The position numbers were made by a program, and so were the translations under genes. The notes under the pieces are model-generated. The model was given only the letters and a program-made list of their open reading frames with translations, was not told the DNA's origin and did not search any database. Positions 52,179-61,844 of a stretch of 64,000 nt of DNA are shown one piece after another; the stretch's first letter is position 1, and every line of letters begins with the position of its first letter. The stretch lies in contig NZ_OY775906.1 of the NCBI RefSeq assembly GCF_963675065.1, positions 3,016,001 to 3,080,000 on the forward strand. Direction: 5' to 3'. This stretch comes from an uncultured Draconibacterium sp. GTDB lineage: Bacteria > Bacteroidota > Bacteroidia > Bacteroidales > Prolixibacteraceae.

Positions 52179-53534
52179 ATGAACACTAAGAATAGTAAGT
52201 TATTTGTTGATGATTTTATGAATCACGTGCGGGCCAAAGATCCGAGGCAACCTGAGTTTCACCAGGCAGTGCACGAAGTTGTTGAATCGCTGGCCGATTT
52301 TCTACTCGACAATCCAAGGTATCTTCACGCACAGATTCTGGAACGTATGGTTGAACCAGAGCGCATCATTCAATTCCGTGTTCCGTGGATAGACGACCGT
52401 GGAAAAATTCATATTAACCGCGGCTACCGGGTGGAAATGAACAGCGCCATTGGACCGTACAAAGGTGGCTTGCGTTTTCACCCAACGGTAAACCAAAGTA
52501 TTCTTAAATTTTTGGCTTTTGAACAGGTTTTGAAGAACAGCCTTACCTCGCTGCCAATGGGAGGCGGAAAAGGAGGTTCTGATTTCGATCCGAAAAACAA
52601 ATCGGACAATGAGGTGATGCGTTTCTGCCAAAGTTTTATGACCGAATTATCGCGCCATATAGGACCGTATACCGATGTACCGGCCGGCGATATTGGTGTT
52701 GGCGGACGCGAGATTGGCTTTCTTTTTGGGCAATACAAACGCCTGCGGAATGAATTTACCGGTGTATTAACCGGAAAAGGTGTTGAGTGGGGAGGTTCGC
52801 TGATAAGGCCGGAAGCCACCGGTTATGGTGCCGTGTATTTTGCCAAAGAAATGTTGGAAACACGCGGAGAAAGTTTTAAAGGAAAAGTGGTGGCTGTTTC
52901 CGGTTCAGGAAACGTAGCACAATTTGCCACCGAAAAAGTAATTGAACTGGGCGGAAAGGTGGTGACCTTGTCCGACTCGAGCGGCTCAATTTACGATCCG
53001 GAAGGTATTGATCGCGAAAAACTGGATTTTGTGATGGAGCTGAAAAATGTACATCGGGGAAGGATCAAAGAATATGCCGATAAATATGCGGTTCAGTATA
53101 TGGAAAAACAACGCCCGTGGAGTGTAAAATGCGATGTGGCTTTGCCTTGTGCTACGGAAAACGAACTAAATCTTGAAGAGGCAAAAATGCTGCTTAACAA
53201 TGGTTGTTTTGTGGTTGCAGAAGGTGCCAACATGCCGAGCACCGAAGATGCAGTTCATTATTTCCTTGAAAAACAAATTCTTTACGGGCCGGGAAAAGCC
53301 GCCAACGCAGGTGGAGTTGCCGTATCAGGGCTGGAAATGACACAAAACAGTATGCGCATTTCGTGGAGTCGCGAGGAAGTAGATACAAAATTGCATTTGA
53401 TTATGCGCAACATTCACGAAATGTGTGTGAAATACGGAAAAGAGAGTGCAGATTTTACCAACTACGTTAAAGGCGCAAATATTGCAGGCTTTGTAAAGGT
53501 TGCCAATTCTATGATGGCTCAGGGACTCGTTTAA
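52179..53534 (+). CDS. gdhA: NADP-type glutamate dehydrogenase
   Basis: A 451-residue hexameric enzyme that interconverts 2-oxoglutarate plus ammonium and glutamate. Family motifs include GGLRFHPTVNQSILKFLAFEQ, the catalytic-lysine region PMGGGKGGSDFDPK (Lys131), and the nucleotide-binding VAVSGSGNVAQFATEKV. Length and motifs match the biosynthetic E. coli-type enzyme. It is a single gene closed by a terminator. Cofactor choice (NADP versus NAD) is inferred from the family. Confidence 0.95.
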   Translation: MNTKNSKLFVDDFMNHVRAKDPRQPEFHQAVHEVVESLADFLLDNPRYLHAQILERMVEPERIIQFRVPWIDDRGKIHINRGYRVEMNSAIGPYKGGLRFHPTVNQSILKFLAFEQVLKNSLTSLPMGGGKGGSDFDPKNKSDNEVMRFCQSFMTELSRHIGPYTDVPAGDIGVGGREIGFLFGQYKRLRNEFTGVLTGKGVEWGGSLIRPEATGYGAVYFAKEMLETRGESFKGKVVAVSGSGNVAQFATEKVIELGGKVVTLSDSSGSIYDPEGIDREKLDFVMELKNVHRGRIKEYADKYAVQYMEKQRPWSVKCDVALPCATENELNLEEAKMLLNNGCFVVAEGANMPSTEDAVHYFLEKQILYGPGKAANAGGVAVSGLEMTQNSMRISWSREEVDTKLHLIMRNIHEMCVKYGKESADFTNYVKGANIAGFVKVANSMMAQGLV

Positions 53535-53563
53535 TTACTAACCAATTTTAGTTTATAATTCAT

Positions 53564-53592
53564 CCGGTCTGTTTTGGCAGACCGGTTTTTTT
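53564..53592 (+). terminator. Terminator of gdhA
   Basis: CCGGTCTG (53564-53571) pairs with CAGACCGG (53578-53585) around TTTTGG, followed by seven T. Confidence 0.93.
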
Positions 53593-53709
53593 ATGCCCCA
53601 ATTTACGATCAATCTTTTTTATTCAATTTTTATTTTAGAAGTCATTAGTTGCAGGCACAATTTTTGCTGTAATGCGGCCGATTGATACATTTACTCAAAA
53701 TTATTCTCG

Positions 53710-56112
53710 GTGAAAAAAATCGTATTGACCTTATATATTCTTATTTTATTTATTCCTATTGCATTTAGTCAGTCGTATGTTCGTGTAATAAATGCCAAAA
53801 CCGGTTCGCCAATTGAGCATGCCATGCTTATTTCGGATAACTTTCTTACACAAACTGATGACGAAGGCAGAGCAAAACTCGACGGTTTTTTGGAAGATGA
53901 AAAGATACTTTTCAAGCATTCATCTTACATCTCATACGTAAGTACTCGCCAAAAAATTGAAAATCAAAGCCGAACAGTGCTTTTGGTTGAAAGTCCGGTA
54001 AGGCTCGATGAAGTGGTTGTTTCGGTAAACCGATGGAAACAGTCGAAAACAGAAATTCCGCATACTATAAAATCGATACAGCCCGAGGAAATAATGCATT
54101 ACAACCCGCAAACCACTGCCGACATGCTGGGTACCGAAAGTGGTATATTTATCCAGAAAAGCCAGATGGGTGGCGGCAGCCCGATGATCCGTGGTTTTGC
54201 TGCCAACCGGGTACTGATTATGGTAGATGGAATTCGGATGAACAACGCTATTTACCGTAGCGGAAACCTGCAAAACGTAATTTCTGTTGATGCGCAAAGC
54301 CTGCAAAATACCGAGATTATTTTTGGACCGGGTTCGGTAATATACGGAAGCGACGCACTTGGTGGCGTAATGAGTTTTAACACGCTTTCGCCCAAACTTT
54401 CTACAAACGATAATTTTGAAACTTTTGGAAAAGTATACGCCCGCTACTCAACTGCCAATTTTGAAAAAACCGGACATCTCTCGTACAATTTTGGGGGCAA
54501 AAAATGGGCATCAGTAATTAGCGCGACCTTTACCGATTTTGATGACCTTACAATGGGAACTTCAGGCCCCGACGAATATTTACGTCCCGAATATGTGGCG
54601 GACGCTACGTATTCCGGTGAAGACCAGATTGTACAAAACAGCAACAACCGGGAACAAATATATACCGGCTACAACCAGTTCAACCTGTTGGGAAAACTGC
54701 GCTACAGACCAAATGAAGCAATTGATATTGTACTGAGTGCTCAGCACTCGCAAACCGGTGATATTCCGCGTTACGACAGGCTTCTCCAGTACAGTGGAGA
54801 TGAACTAAAATATGCCGAATGGTATTATGGTCCGCAAGAATGGACACTTTTATCGGGGCGACTGCAACTGGAAAAAGAAATGTTGCTCTTCGACAAGGCA
54901 AACTTGTTGCTGGGCTACCAGGATTACAAAGAAAGCCGCCACGACCGCAAAAGGAATAAAGACGTATTACGCAACCGTACCGAAAATGTAAATGTGTATT
55001 CGGCCAACCTCGATTTTGGAAAAAGTATCGATAAAAAAAGTGAACTGTTTTATGGTTTAGAAGGCTATTTTAACAAGGTCGGTTCAAGCGGTTTTTCCGA
55101 AGATCTTATTTCGGGCGAGCAGGAAGATATTGCTCCACGATATCCCGACGACTCAAAGTATTCGAGTCTGGCGGCATATTATTCTTTTAAATATTCCATC
55201 AGCCCTAAAATTATTTTCCAGATGGGATCACGCTTTACTTATACTCATTTAGAGGGCGAATTCGACACCGATTATTATCAGTTCCCGTTTGATGGGTTCA
55301 ATATGAACAACTCGGCATTTAACGGTAACCTGGGACTGGTTTGGCACCCTACCTCCGAGTGGCAGATTAATATTCATGGCTCCACCGGTTTTCGTTCACC
55401 CAACATTGATGATGTTGCCAAGGTTTTCGATTCGGAGCCCGGCACAGTTGTGGTTCCCAATCCCGACTTGAAACCGGAATATGCCCGCAACCTGGAGTTA
55501 AGCCTTATCCGATCGTACCAAAATAAAGTTAAAGTTGAACTCACCGGTTTTTACACCTGGCTGAAAGATGCTATGGTTCGTCGAGCTTTCGACGGACTGG
55601 GACAGGACTCCATTTTATACGATGGAGAAATGAGCCGCGTAGAAGCACTGGTAAATGCAGAGTCGGCCACCATTTTCGGAACAACAGTGAATGTAGACTA
55701 CCTTTTTAATAACCAGTGGCGCACCCGCCACGATATTACGATTACAAAAGGAGAAGATTCGGAAGGCTTCCCAATCCGGCATGTGCCGCCCGTTTTTGGT
55801 TCGTCGCACATTATTTACGAAGGGCCAAAATTGTACCTCGATTTGTACGTAAACTACAATGGCAAACTTAATTTCGAGAACCTGGCACCCGACGAGCAAG
55901 ACAAACCACATTTGTATGTTCCCGATGAAAACGGCAATCCGTATTCGCCATCGTGGTGGACGGCCAATATAAAATCGAACTACCAATTGAATTCGAACCT
56001 GACACTGAGTGGCGGAATAGAGAACATTTTCAACAAACGCTATCGCCCTTATTCTTCGGGAGTTGTATCGCCGGGGATGAACTTTGTTATTTCAGCGTTA
56101 TTTAAAATTTAA
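53710..56112 (+). CDS. TonB-dependent receptor, HmuR-like
   Basis: An 800-residue outer-membrane receptor with a signal peptide (FIPIAFSQ), a short N-terminal carboxypeptidase-regulatory-like domain (about 22-95), a plug (about 105-230; GGGSPMIRGFAANRVLIMVDGIRMNNAIYRSGNLQ) and a 22-strand barrel ending NFVISALFKI. The plug sequence resembles haem/haemoglobin receptors, so haem or iron uptake is the best guess, not proven. Start codon is GTG at 53710; no ATG gives a signal peptide. It is not next to a SusD-type gene, so glycan uptake is unlikely. Confidence 0.88.
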   Translation: MKKIVLTLYILILFIPIAFSQSYVRVINAKTGSPIEHAMLISDNFLTQTDDEGRAKLDGFLEDEKILFKHSSYISYVSTRQKIENQSRTVLLVESPVRLDEVVVSVNRWKQSKTEIPHTIKSIQPEEIMHYNPQTTADMLGTESGIFIQKSQMGGGSPMIRGFAANRVLIMVDGIRMNNAIYRSGNLQNVISVDAQSLQNTEIIFGPGSVIYGSDALGGVMSFNTLSPKLSTNDNFETFGKVYARYSTANFEKTGHLSYNFGGKKWASVISATFTDFDDLTMGTSGPDEYLRPEYVADATYSGEDQIVQNSNNREQIYTGYNQFNLLGKLRYRPNEAIDIVLSAQHSQTGDIPRYDRLLQYSGDELKYAEWYYGPQEWTLLSGRLQLEKEMLLFDKANLLLGYQDYKESRHDRKRNKDVLRNRTENVNVYSANLDFGKSIDKKSELFYGLEGYFNKVGSSGFSEDLISGEQEDIAPRYPDDSKYSSLAAYYSFKYSISPKIIFQMGSRFTYTHLEGEFDTDYYQFPFDGFNMNNSAFNGNLGLVWHPTSEWQINIHGSTGFRSPNIDDVAKVFDSEPGTVVVPNPDLKPEYARNLELSLIRSYQNKVKVELTGFYTWLKDAMVRRAFDGLGQDSILYDGEMSRVEALVNAESATIFGTTVNVDYLFNNQWRTRHDITITKGEDSEGFPIRHVPPVFGSSHIIYEGPKLYLDLYVNYNGKLNFENLAPDEQDKPHLYVPDENGNPYSPSWWTANIKSNYQLNSNLTLSGGIENIFNKRYRPYSSGVVSPGMNFVISALFKI

Positions 56113-56129
56113 TTCGGTATTACCTACCC

Positions 56130-56157
56130 GGAGGGACGCCAGGTGTTCCTCCTTTTT
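56130..56157 (+). terminator. Terminator of the HmuR-like gene
   Basis: GGAGGGACG (56130-56138) pairs with TGTTCCTCC (56144-56152) including G-T pairs, loop CCAGG, then five T. Confidence 0.8.
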
Positions 56158-56207
56158 ATTGAACATATCCGCCCGAAATCAGTTGTTTGTGGTAAGTATT
56201 TTGTAGC

Positions 56208-56843
56208 ATGACCAAAATTAAAAACGAAAGCCATTTTAAAGAACTTTGTGACTGGTGTACCGGCGTAGAGCCAAAACTCGAAACCGTAATCAAGGAATAC
56301 GATTATCCTCCGCTGTGGTATCGCAAGCCGGATTTCTCCACACTTATTCTCACTATTTTAGAACAACAGGTTTCGCTGGCATCGGCAAAAGCAGCGTACA
56401 ATAAACTGGTTGAGAAAATAAAAGATGTTACATCTGAAAACTTGTTAAAACTATCGGACGAGGAATTGCGTGCCTGTTATTTTAGCCGTCAGAAAATTCA
56501 ATACACTCGTATTCTTGCCAACGAATTAGTGAGCGGCAATCTTAACCTTGATGAATTAAACGAAATGGACGAAGCTGCCATTCGTAAAACTCTGATAAAA
56601 CTAAAGGGCATCGGTAACTGGACGGTCGATATGTATGTGATGATGAGCCTTCATTATTCTGATATTTTTCCTCCGGGAGATCTGGCAACAATAAAAGCGG
56701 TTTACGAATTAGAACTTGTTACACCCGAAGCCACAAAAGAGGAAATCGTTGAATACATGAAACGTTTTTCGCCCAATCGCTCGGTGGCAACCTATATTCT
56801 GTGGCATTTCTACATTCAAAAACGTAAGCTGGTTCTGGAGTAA
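56208..56843 (+). CDS. AlkA-type DNA-3-methyladenine glycosylase
   Basis: A 211-residue base-excision repair enzyme removing alkylated purines. The helix-hairpin-helix is LKGIGNWT (132-139) and the catalytic Asp is Asp158 in FPPGDLATIKA, the HhH-GPD signature. Early residues ILTILEQQVSLASA match the AlkA-like DNA-gripping helix. No Fe-S cysteines, which separates it from EndoIII/MutY. Located between the two TonB receptors with a small membrane protein gene; expression context gives no further hint. Confidence 0.9.
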   Translation: MTKIKNESHFKELCDWCTGVEPKLETVIKEYDYPPLWYRKPDFSTLILTILEQQVSLASAKAAYNKLVEKIKDVTSENLLKLSDEELRACYFSRQKIQYTRILANELVSGNLNLDELNEMDEAAIRKTLIKLKGIGNWTVDMYVMMSLHYSDIFPPGDLATIKAVYELELVTPEATKEEIVEYMKRFSPNRSVATYILWHFYIQKRKLVLE

Positions 56844-56891
56844 AGTTAAAGCAGTAAAACACACTGTAAAGATTTTCACTACCTTTAAACC

Positions 56892-57368
56892 ATGCTCGTT
56901 TCCAACAAAATCTCAAGAACACTTGAAGGCCCTTATCGTTTTATTGGCTTTTACTTTGTGTTTGTAGCTGCGATATCCTTATACGAGCAAGCCTGGATCA
57001 TTTTCAGTATTCACGCTGTTTTGGGTTGGTTTCTTCTGGGCTCTTATTCCGGTATTGATATCGACACCGAAAAAAAACTGTTCCGAAGTTTTAACATGTG
57101 GTTTGGCGTCGTAAAAACCGGCAAATGGGAACCCGTTGGCAAATACATTGGTCTTACATTAGTATCGATGAACAAAGTATACAGTTTGTACAGCCGATCG
57201 AACCGCAATACAACTTCCCGCAAGAAAGAATTCAGAGTATATTTTGTAAATAATAAGAAACGACCTTCCATTGCATTAAAGAAATGTAAAACACACGATG
57301 AAGCCCAGCGAGGGATGGATGAACTGGCCATTTGGTTACATTTGCCGGTTTACAGCACAAAGCATTAA
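56892..57368 (+). CDS. Hypothetical membrane protein
   Basis: A 158-residue protein I cannot assign. Two hydrophobic segments near the start (about 17-33 and 37-54) form a hairpin in the membrane, followed by a basic soluble domain (about 60-158) rich in Lys and Arg (SRSNRNTTSRKKEFRVYFVNNKKRPS), presumably cytoplasmic. It is 48 bases after the glycosylase gene on the same strand and may be co-transcribed. Confidence 0.65.
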   Translation: MLVSNKISRTLEGPYRFIGFYFVFVAAISLYEQAWIIFSIHAVLGWFLLGSYSGIDIDTEKKLFRSFNMWFGVVKTGKWEPVGKYIGLTLVSMNKVYSLYSRSNRNTTSRKKEFRVYFVNNKKRPSIALKKCKTHDEAQRGMDELAIWLHLPVYSTKH

Positions 57369-57481
57369 TTTATCAGGATTAAACTTTTATTTATAGTGCG
57401 ACGTTAATTCTCATTAACAACGATATATTATTTCCACCGATTTTCCGTTATTTATTCTAGCAAACTCAGAAATAAAGAAAC

Positions 57482-60094
57482 ATGAAAACTTTCCTCAGTA
57501 TAATTCTCCTGGTATTTATTGTTTCAACCTCATTTGGTCAAAATAAAAAACGCGATAAGGTAAAACGTAAATACCGGAATGTTGAAGCCGTTTCGCGCGA
57601 ATTGCCAACCGTTTTTGTACGCGGTTCGGTATACGATAGCGATTACCACCCCTTACCCGGCGCTACCGTTACGATTGACGGGACTTATAAAGGAGTAAAT
57701 ACCAACGAAGACGGCGAATATTTTATCACGAACCTGGAACCGGGAAGAGCACGAATCAGGGTTTCGTTTATCGGATATGAAACCCATACTGCTGATATTA
57801 TTCTGCAGGAAGGCCGTAACGAAAAGAATGTGATGCTACCTACAGCCGACATTCATTTGGAACCGATATTGGTAAGCGCCCAAAAACGCGAACAACAGTT
57901 GATGGATGTTCCAACGGCTATTTCGTCGGTAAGCAATCAGTTAATGAACGAAGCCAACATCACCGAACTAAGCACCCTTGGTGAATTTGTACCCGGCCTA
58001 TATATACGTGAGCAGGGTGCCAACCGTCCCACTTTTGCCATTCGCGGATTAAGTAGCGACGAAGTGAGCCCCAGCGCACAACCACGGGTTTCGGTATTTT
58101 TTAATAATGTTCCGATAAACCGCGCTAATTCAGCTTCTCTTGAGCTCTACGACATGAATCGTGTAGAAGTGCTGAAAGGACCGCAAAACACCCTTTTCGG
58201 GCGGGGAGCACAGGCCGGAGCAGTTCATTACGTTAGCAAAATGCCGGAGAACAACTATTATGGAAGTGTTACTGCCGGATTGGGCGATTACGGGCAGCAG
58301 GAATACCGCGGAATGGTAAATGTTCCCCTAATTGAGAACAAATTGATGATGCGGGCTGCGGGAATTTACAGCTCCCGCGATGGTTATGTGGAAAATACCT
58401 TTGGCGGCGACCTGATGGGTAAAGAAACACTTGCCGGACGTTTTTCATTGCGCTTCAAGCCAGAGTGGAATCATCGGTTTGATGTGGTGATGAACTACCA
58501 AAAAGACGAAACACCGGGAATTGCGTTTATGCCCGATAGTTTGCCAAATACCAACGGCGACATTGGCATTTTTAGCGGTGTAGCCTCACACGAGCAAGGC
58601 AAGAACCTGGGAACGGGAAAAGAAATTTTTGATGCCACACTGAACTACCGCTTTTATATGAGCGAGCATACTTACTGGACCAGTATCACTTCGTATCGTA
58701 AAACGGATGCCTCATCGCGGTGGGATGGCGACGGTACCGCCTCGGCAGCCATCGATATGGCAGAGTATGCCGGAGCATCACAATTTTACCAGGAGATACG
58801 AGGAAACTTTTCGCAAAACAGCCGGATGAACGGTTCGCTTGGAGGTAGTTTCTGGCGCGAAAAAGCCGACCAGACTTACTGGTTCTCGCCCAACGAGCAA
58901 CAACTCGCGAATCTTATGCTCTCAAGTCCACCAATGCCTTTGGTGGATGCTAATGGCGGGCCAATTTCAATTCCGGCAATACCAAATTATGATCCTGAAT
59001 TGGACACAACGATTTACATCCCTCTTCCAACAAATCACCAGGAGGAAATGTATAGCAAAGCCACGAACATGTCAGTAGAAGCGTTTATGGATTTGAACTA
59101 CCAGTTATCACGGAAGATTTTTGTTTCGGCAGGAGTTCGTATGGTTTACGACCGTTATAAACTGAATAGCGAATCTTCTTTTGTCAGCGGTTCGCAATCA
59201 ACACTGGGAATGTTTACAGGTAACGCTCCCAACGTTTTCTTTTTGCCTTATAATTCAAAAGAAATCAGTAAAAATACAATTTCCTATACCTGGCGCGGTG
59301 GTTTAAAATACCGCTTTAACGAATACGGAAATGTTTATGCTAACTACTCGCGCGGACGCCGACCCGCCGTGTTACAGTTTACCTCAACTGGAGAAGAGGA
59401 AGTATTGGAGCCGGAAATCCTAGACAATTATGAACTCGGTTTTAAAGGCTCTTTTTACGATCGCGTGTTTGTGGATATAACAGGCTTCTACTCGCTTTAC
59501 AAAGATTTTCAAACCCGTGCATGGGTAGCCGACAGCGGAACCGGAGAATACAACCTGCTGTTTAAAGATGGCGGTCAGGCAACCTCATACGGAGCCGAAG
59601 CTAATTTGCGAGTTGCCATTATAGAACAACTGGATATGTTTGCCAATTATGCATGGTTAAAAACCGAATTCGACTCTACCGATGTTGACGGAGCTGCACA
59701 ACTTTATGCCGGCAATGTTTTTAGTCTGGCACCGGAACACAGTTTTGCAGTAGGACTAAATGCACGTGTGAACATTACACCCAATATTAAGCTGTTTGTA
59801 ACGCCAATGTATTCGTATAAATCACACATTTATTTTGAGGATGCCAACACTCCCGGGCTGGAACAGGATGCTTATGGTTTGCTGAATATTAATGGGGGGC
59901 TGGAACTAGCCGATCCGAATATACGATTAACCGTTTGGGCCAACAATGTGCTCGACGAACAGTATGTTACCAGCGCCGGAAATTCCGGAAGTCTGTTTGG
60001 CGTACCAACCTTTGTGCCGGGATCGCCACAAATGATCGGGACTAAATTGACATGGAATTTCACAAAGGAGGAACGGCGGCGTAGGAGAAGATAG
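57482..60094 (+). CDS. TonB-dependent siderophore-type receptor
   Basis: An 870-residue outer-membrane receptor: signal peptide (VSTSFGQ), carboxypeptidase-regulatory-like domain (about 45-120, VYDSDYHPLPGATVTIDGTYKGVNTNEDG), plug (about 135-255, VEVLKGPQNTLFGRGAQAGAVHYVSK), barrel ending in a basic tail after LTWNFTKEE. The plug resembles the FyuA/pesticin group, so ferric siderophore import is the likely role; the ligand is unknown. No SusD partner or siderophore synthesis genes are nearby. It has its own promoter region and no obvious operon partner. Confidence 0.87.
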   Translation: MKTFLSIILLVFIVSTSFGQNKKRDKVKRKYRNVEAVSRELPTVFVRGSVYDSDYHPLPGATVTIDGTYKGVNTNEDGEYFITNLEPGRARIRVSFIGYETHTADIILQEGRNEKNVMLPTADIHLEPILVSAQKREQQLMDVPTAISSVSNQLMNEANITELSTLGEFVPGLYIREQGANRPTFAIRGLSSDEVSPSAQPRVSVFFNNVPINRANSASLELYDMNRVEVLKGPQNTLFGRGAQAGAVHYVSKMPENNYYGSVTAGLGDYGQQEYRGMVNVPLIENKLMMRAAGIYSSRDGYVENTFGGDLMGKETLAGRFSLRFKPEWNHRFDVVMNYQKDETPGIAFMPDSLPNTNGDIGIFSGVASHEQGKNLGTGKEIFDATLNYRFYMSEHTYWTSITSYRKTDASSRWDGDGTASAAIDMAEYAGASQFYQEIRGNFSQNSRMNGSLGGSFWREKADQTYWFSPNEQQLANLMLSSPPMPLVDANGGPISIPAIPNYDPELDTTIYIPLPTNHQEEMYSKATNMSVEAFMDLNYQLSRKIFVSAGVRMVYDRYKLNSESSFVSGSQSTLGMFTGNAPNVFFLPYNSKEISKNTISYTWRGGLKYRFNEYGNVYANYSRGRRPAVLQFTSTGEEEVLEPEILDNYELGFKGSFYDRVFVDITGFYSLYKDFQTRAWVADSGTGEYNLLFKDGGQATSYGAEANLRVAIIEQLDMFANYAWLKTEFDSTDVDGAAQLYAGNVFSLAPEHSFAVGLNARVNITPNIKLFVTPMYSYKSHIYFEDANTPGLEQDAYGLLNINGGLELADPNIRLTVWANNVLDEQYVTSAGNSGSLFGVPTFVPGSPQMIGTKLTWNFTKEERRRRRR

Positions 60095-60285
60095 GCGATT
60101 TGGTATTCCCGATGTTGAAAGTTTTGTTGCAAGACTCTTTTCACAACAAATAGACTGAAATATTGGAACGCTGATGAAGCGGATTTTCTGGACGAACGCG
60201 AATTAATTTCAAAGACATTTTAATCGGTTGCGATAATATTACATGGCGTAAAACTTCTTTTCAATCAAACTCAACGAATTAAACT

Positions 60286-60293
60286 TACCTTTG
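60286..60293 (+). promoter_or_regulatory. -7 element at the helicase start
   Basis: TACCTTTG matches TAnnTTTG exactly and ends only five bases before the ATG at 60298, so transcription would start at or inside the start codon (a leaderless mRNA). A weak CTTTT occurs near 60258 for -33. This supports the short-leader reading but is not proof. Confidence 0.45.
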
Positions 60294-60297
60294 CGCC

Positions 60298-61608
60298 ATG
60301 TCAGGAAAAAAGAAGAACCAGAAAAATATTCTCAGCAAGCTAAATATCGAAAAGCTTAATCCGATGCAGGAGGAAGCAAAACTTGCCATTCATAAAGCAG
60401 ATAATACCATATTACTTTCGCCAACCGGAACAGGAAAAACGCTGGCCTTTATGCTACCCATTGTTGCCGAACTCGATCCGGATTGCGAATTTGTGCAGGT
60501 GCTCATTTTAGTTCCTTCGCGCGAACTGGCGATACAAATTGAGCAGGTTACCCGCGATATGGGTACCGGTTATAAATGCAATGCTTTTTACGGTGGACGA
60601 AATTTTAGTAAAGACCGAATTGATTTAAACCGGCCACCAGCCATTTTAATTGGTACGCCGGGAAGAATTGCCGACCACATGCGACGTGAAACGTTTTATA
60701 CGCATAAAATAAAAACGCTGGTTCTTGATGAGTTTGATAAATCGCTGGAGATTGGTTTTGAAAAAGACATGCAAGACATTGTATCTTTCCTTCCCGAAGT
60801 GGAGAAAAAGGTTCTTACATCGGCGACTCATCGTGTTCGTATCCCCGAGTTTCTGGCGTTTAAAAATCCGCTTAGCGTTAATTTCCTGAAAGACGAGATT
60901 CCTGAACTGGAGATAAAAACAATTGTTTCGCCAGATAAGGATAAACTGGAAACATTGGTAAAAGCTTTGCGCCATTTGGGAAACCAACCCGGCATTATCT
61001 TTTGCAATTTTAAAGAATCGATTGACCGGGTTAGTACTTTTCTTACTGAAAACGATATCAGCCACGGTACTTTTTATGGAGGTATGGAACAAACCGACCG
61101 CGAGCGGGTACTGATAAAATTCAGAAACGGTACATACCGGTTAATTGTAGCAACCGATCTGGCAGCACGCGGTTTAGATATTCCGGAATTAAAATTTATC
61201 CTGCACTACCATCTTCCTTTACGTTTTCAGGAATTTACACACCGCAATGGACGAACAGCACGAATGCACAGTGAAGGAACCGCTTATATACTAAAATGGG
61301 AAGGGGAAAATTATCCTGACTTTATTCAACCTACCAAAATTGAGGAACTCACAGAAGCACCTCTACCCGACCGAACAGGGTGGGCTACGCTTTTTGTTTC
61401 GGGTGGACGAAAAGATAAGATTTCGAAAGGAGATATTGCCGGATTATTTTTTAAACAAGGTAAACTCGGCAAAGATGAATTAGGCGTGATCGAATTAAAA
61501 CACGACTGCGCTTTTGTTGCTGTTCGATCGGATAAAGTTGAAGCAGTAATTCCGGCAGTCAGCAACACTAAATTGAAAAATAAAAAAGTGCGCGTTTCAC
61601 TTATTTAA
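60298..61608 (+). CDS. DEAD-box RNA helicase, DbpA-like
   Basis: A 436-residue ATP-dependent RNA helicase. Motifs: Q motif (NPMQ), I SPTGTGKT (41-48), Ia PSRELA (73-78), Ib GTPGR (119-123), II DEFD (144-147, a DEAD variant), III SAT (about 175-177), V/VI ATDLAARGLD and HRNGRTAR. The C-terminal 75 residues (LFVSGGRKDKISKGDIAGLF, VEAVIPAVSNTKLKNKKVRVSL) match the DbpA RNA-binding domain, which targets 23S rRNA in relatives. Cytoplasmic, probably ribosome assembly. Its start lies five bases after a -7 element. Confidence 0.9.
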   Translation: MSGKKKNQKNILSKLNIEKLNPMQEEAKLAIHKADNTILLSPTGTGKTLAFMLPIVAELDPDCEFVQVLILVPSRELAIQIEQVTRDMGTGYKCNAFYGGRNFSKDRIDLNRPPAILIGTPGRIADHMRRETFYTHKIKTLVLDEFDKSLEIGFEKDMQDIVSFLPEVEKKVLTSATHRVRIPEFLAFKNPLSVNFLKDEIPELEIKTIVSPDKDKLETLVKALRHLGNQPGIIFCNFKESIDRVSTFLTENDISHGTFYGGMEQTDRERVLIKFRNGTYRLIVATDLAARGLDIPELKFILHYHLPLRFQEFTHRNGRTARMHSEGTAYILKWEGENYPDFIQPTKIEELTEAPLPDRTGWATLFVSGGRKDKISKGDIAGLFFKQGKLGKDELGVIELKHDCAFVAVRSDKVEAVIPAVSNTKLKNKKVRVSLI

Positions 61609-61844
61609 TGAAACTGTCAAGAACACGCATCTTTTCAGTTTCATTTTTCTTGGATTGATTTTGTCTCAACAGGAACCACTACAACTTATTATCGAAGGTT
61701 TTGCATCCTAAACCGTAAAAATCTTCCGGAATCCTAAACGATTTCAATAGAAGAAAGCCCGTAACCTTTTTCAGAATATTTATGTAAAAAAAGATATCGG
61801 TGCGTGCAAATGTGCAGCAACCGCAACGGATTAAAGAAGGTATT

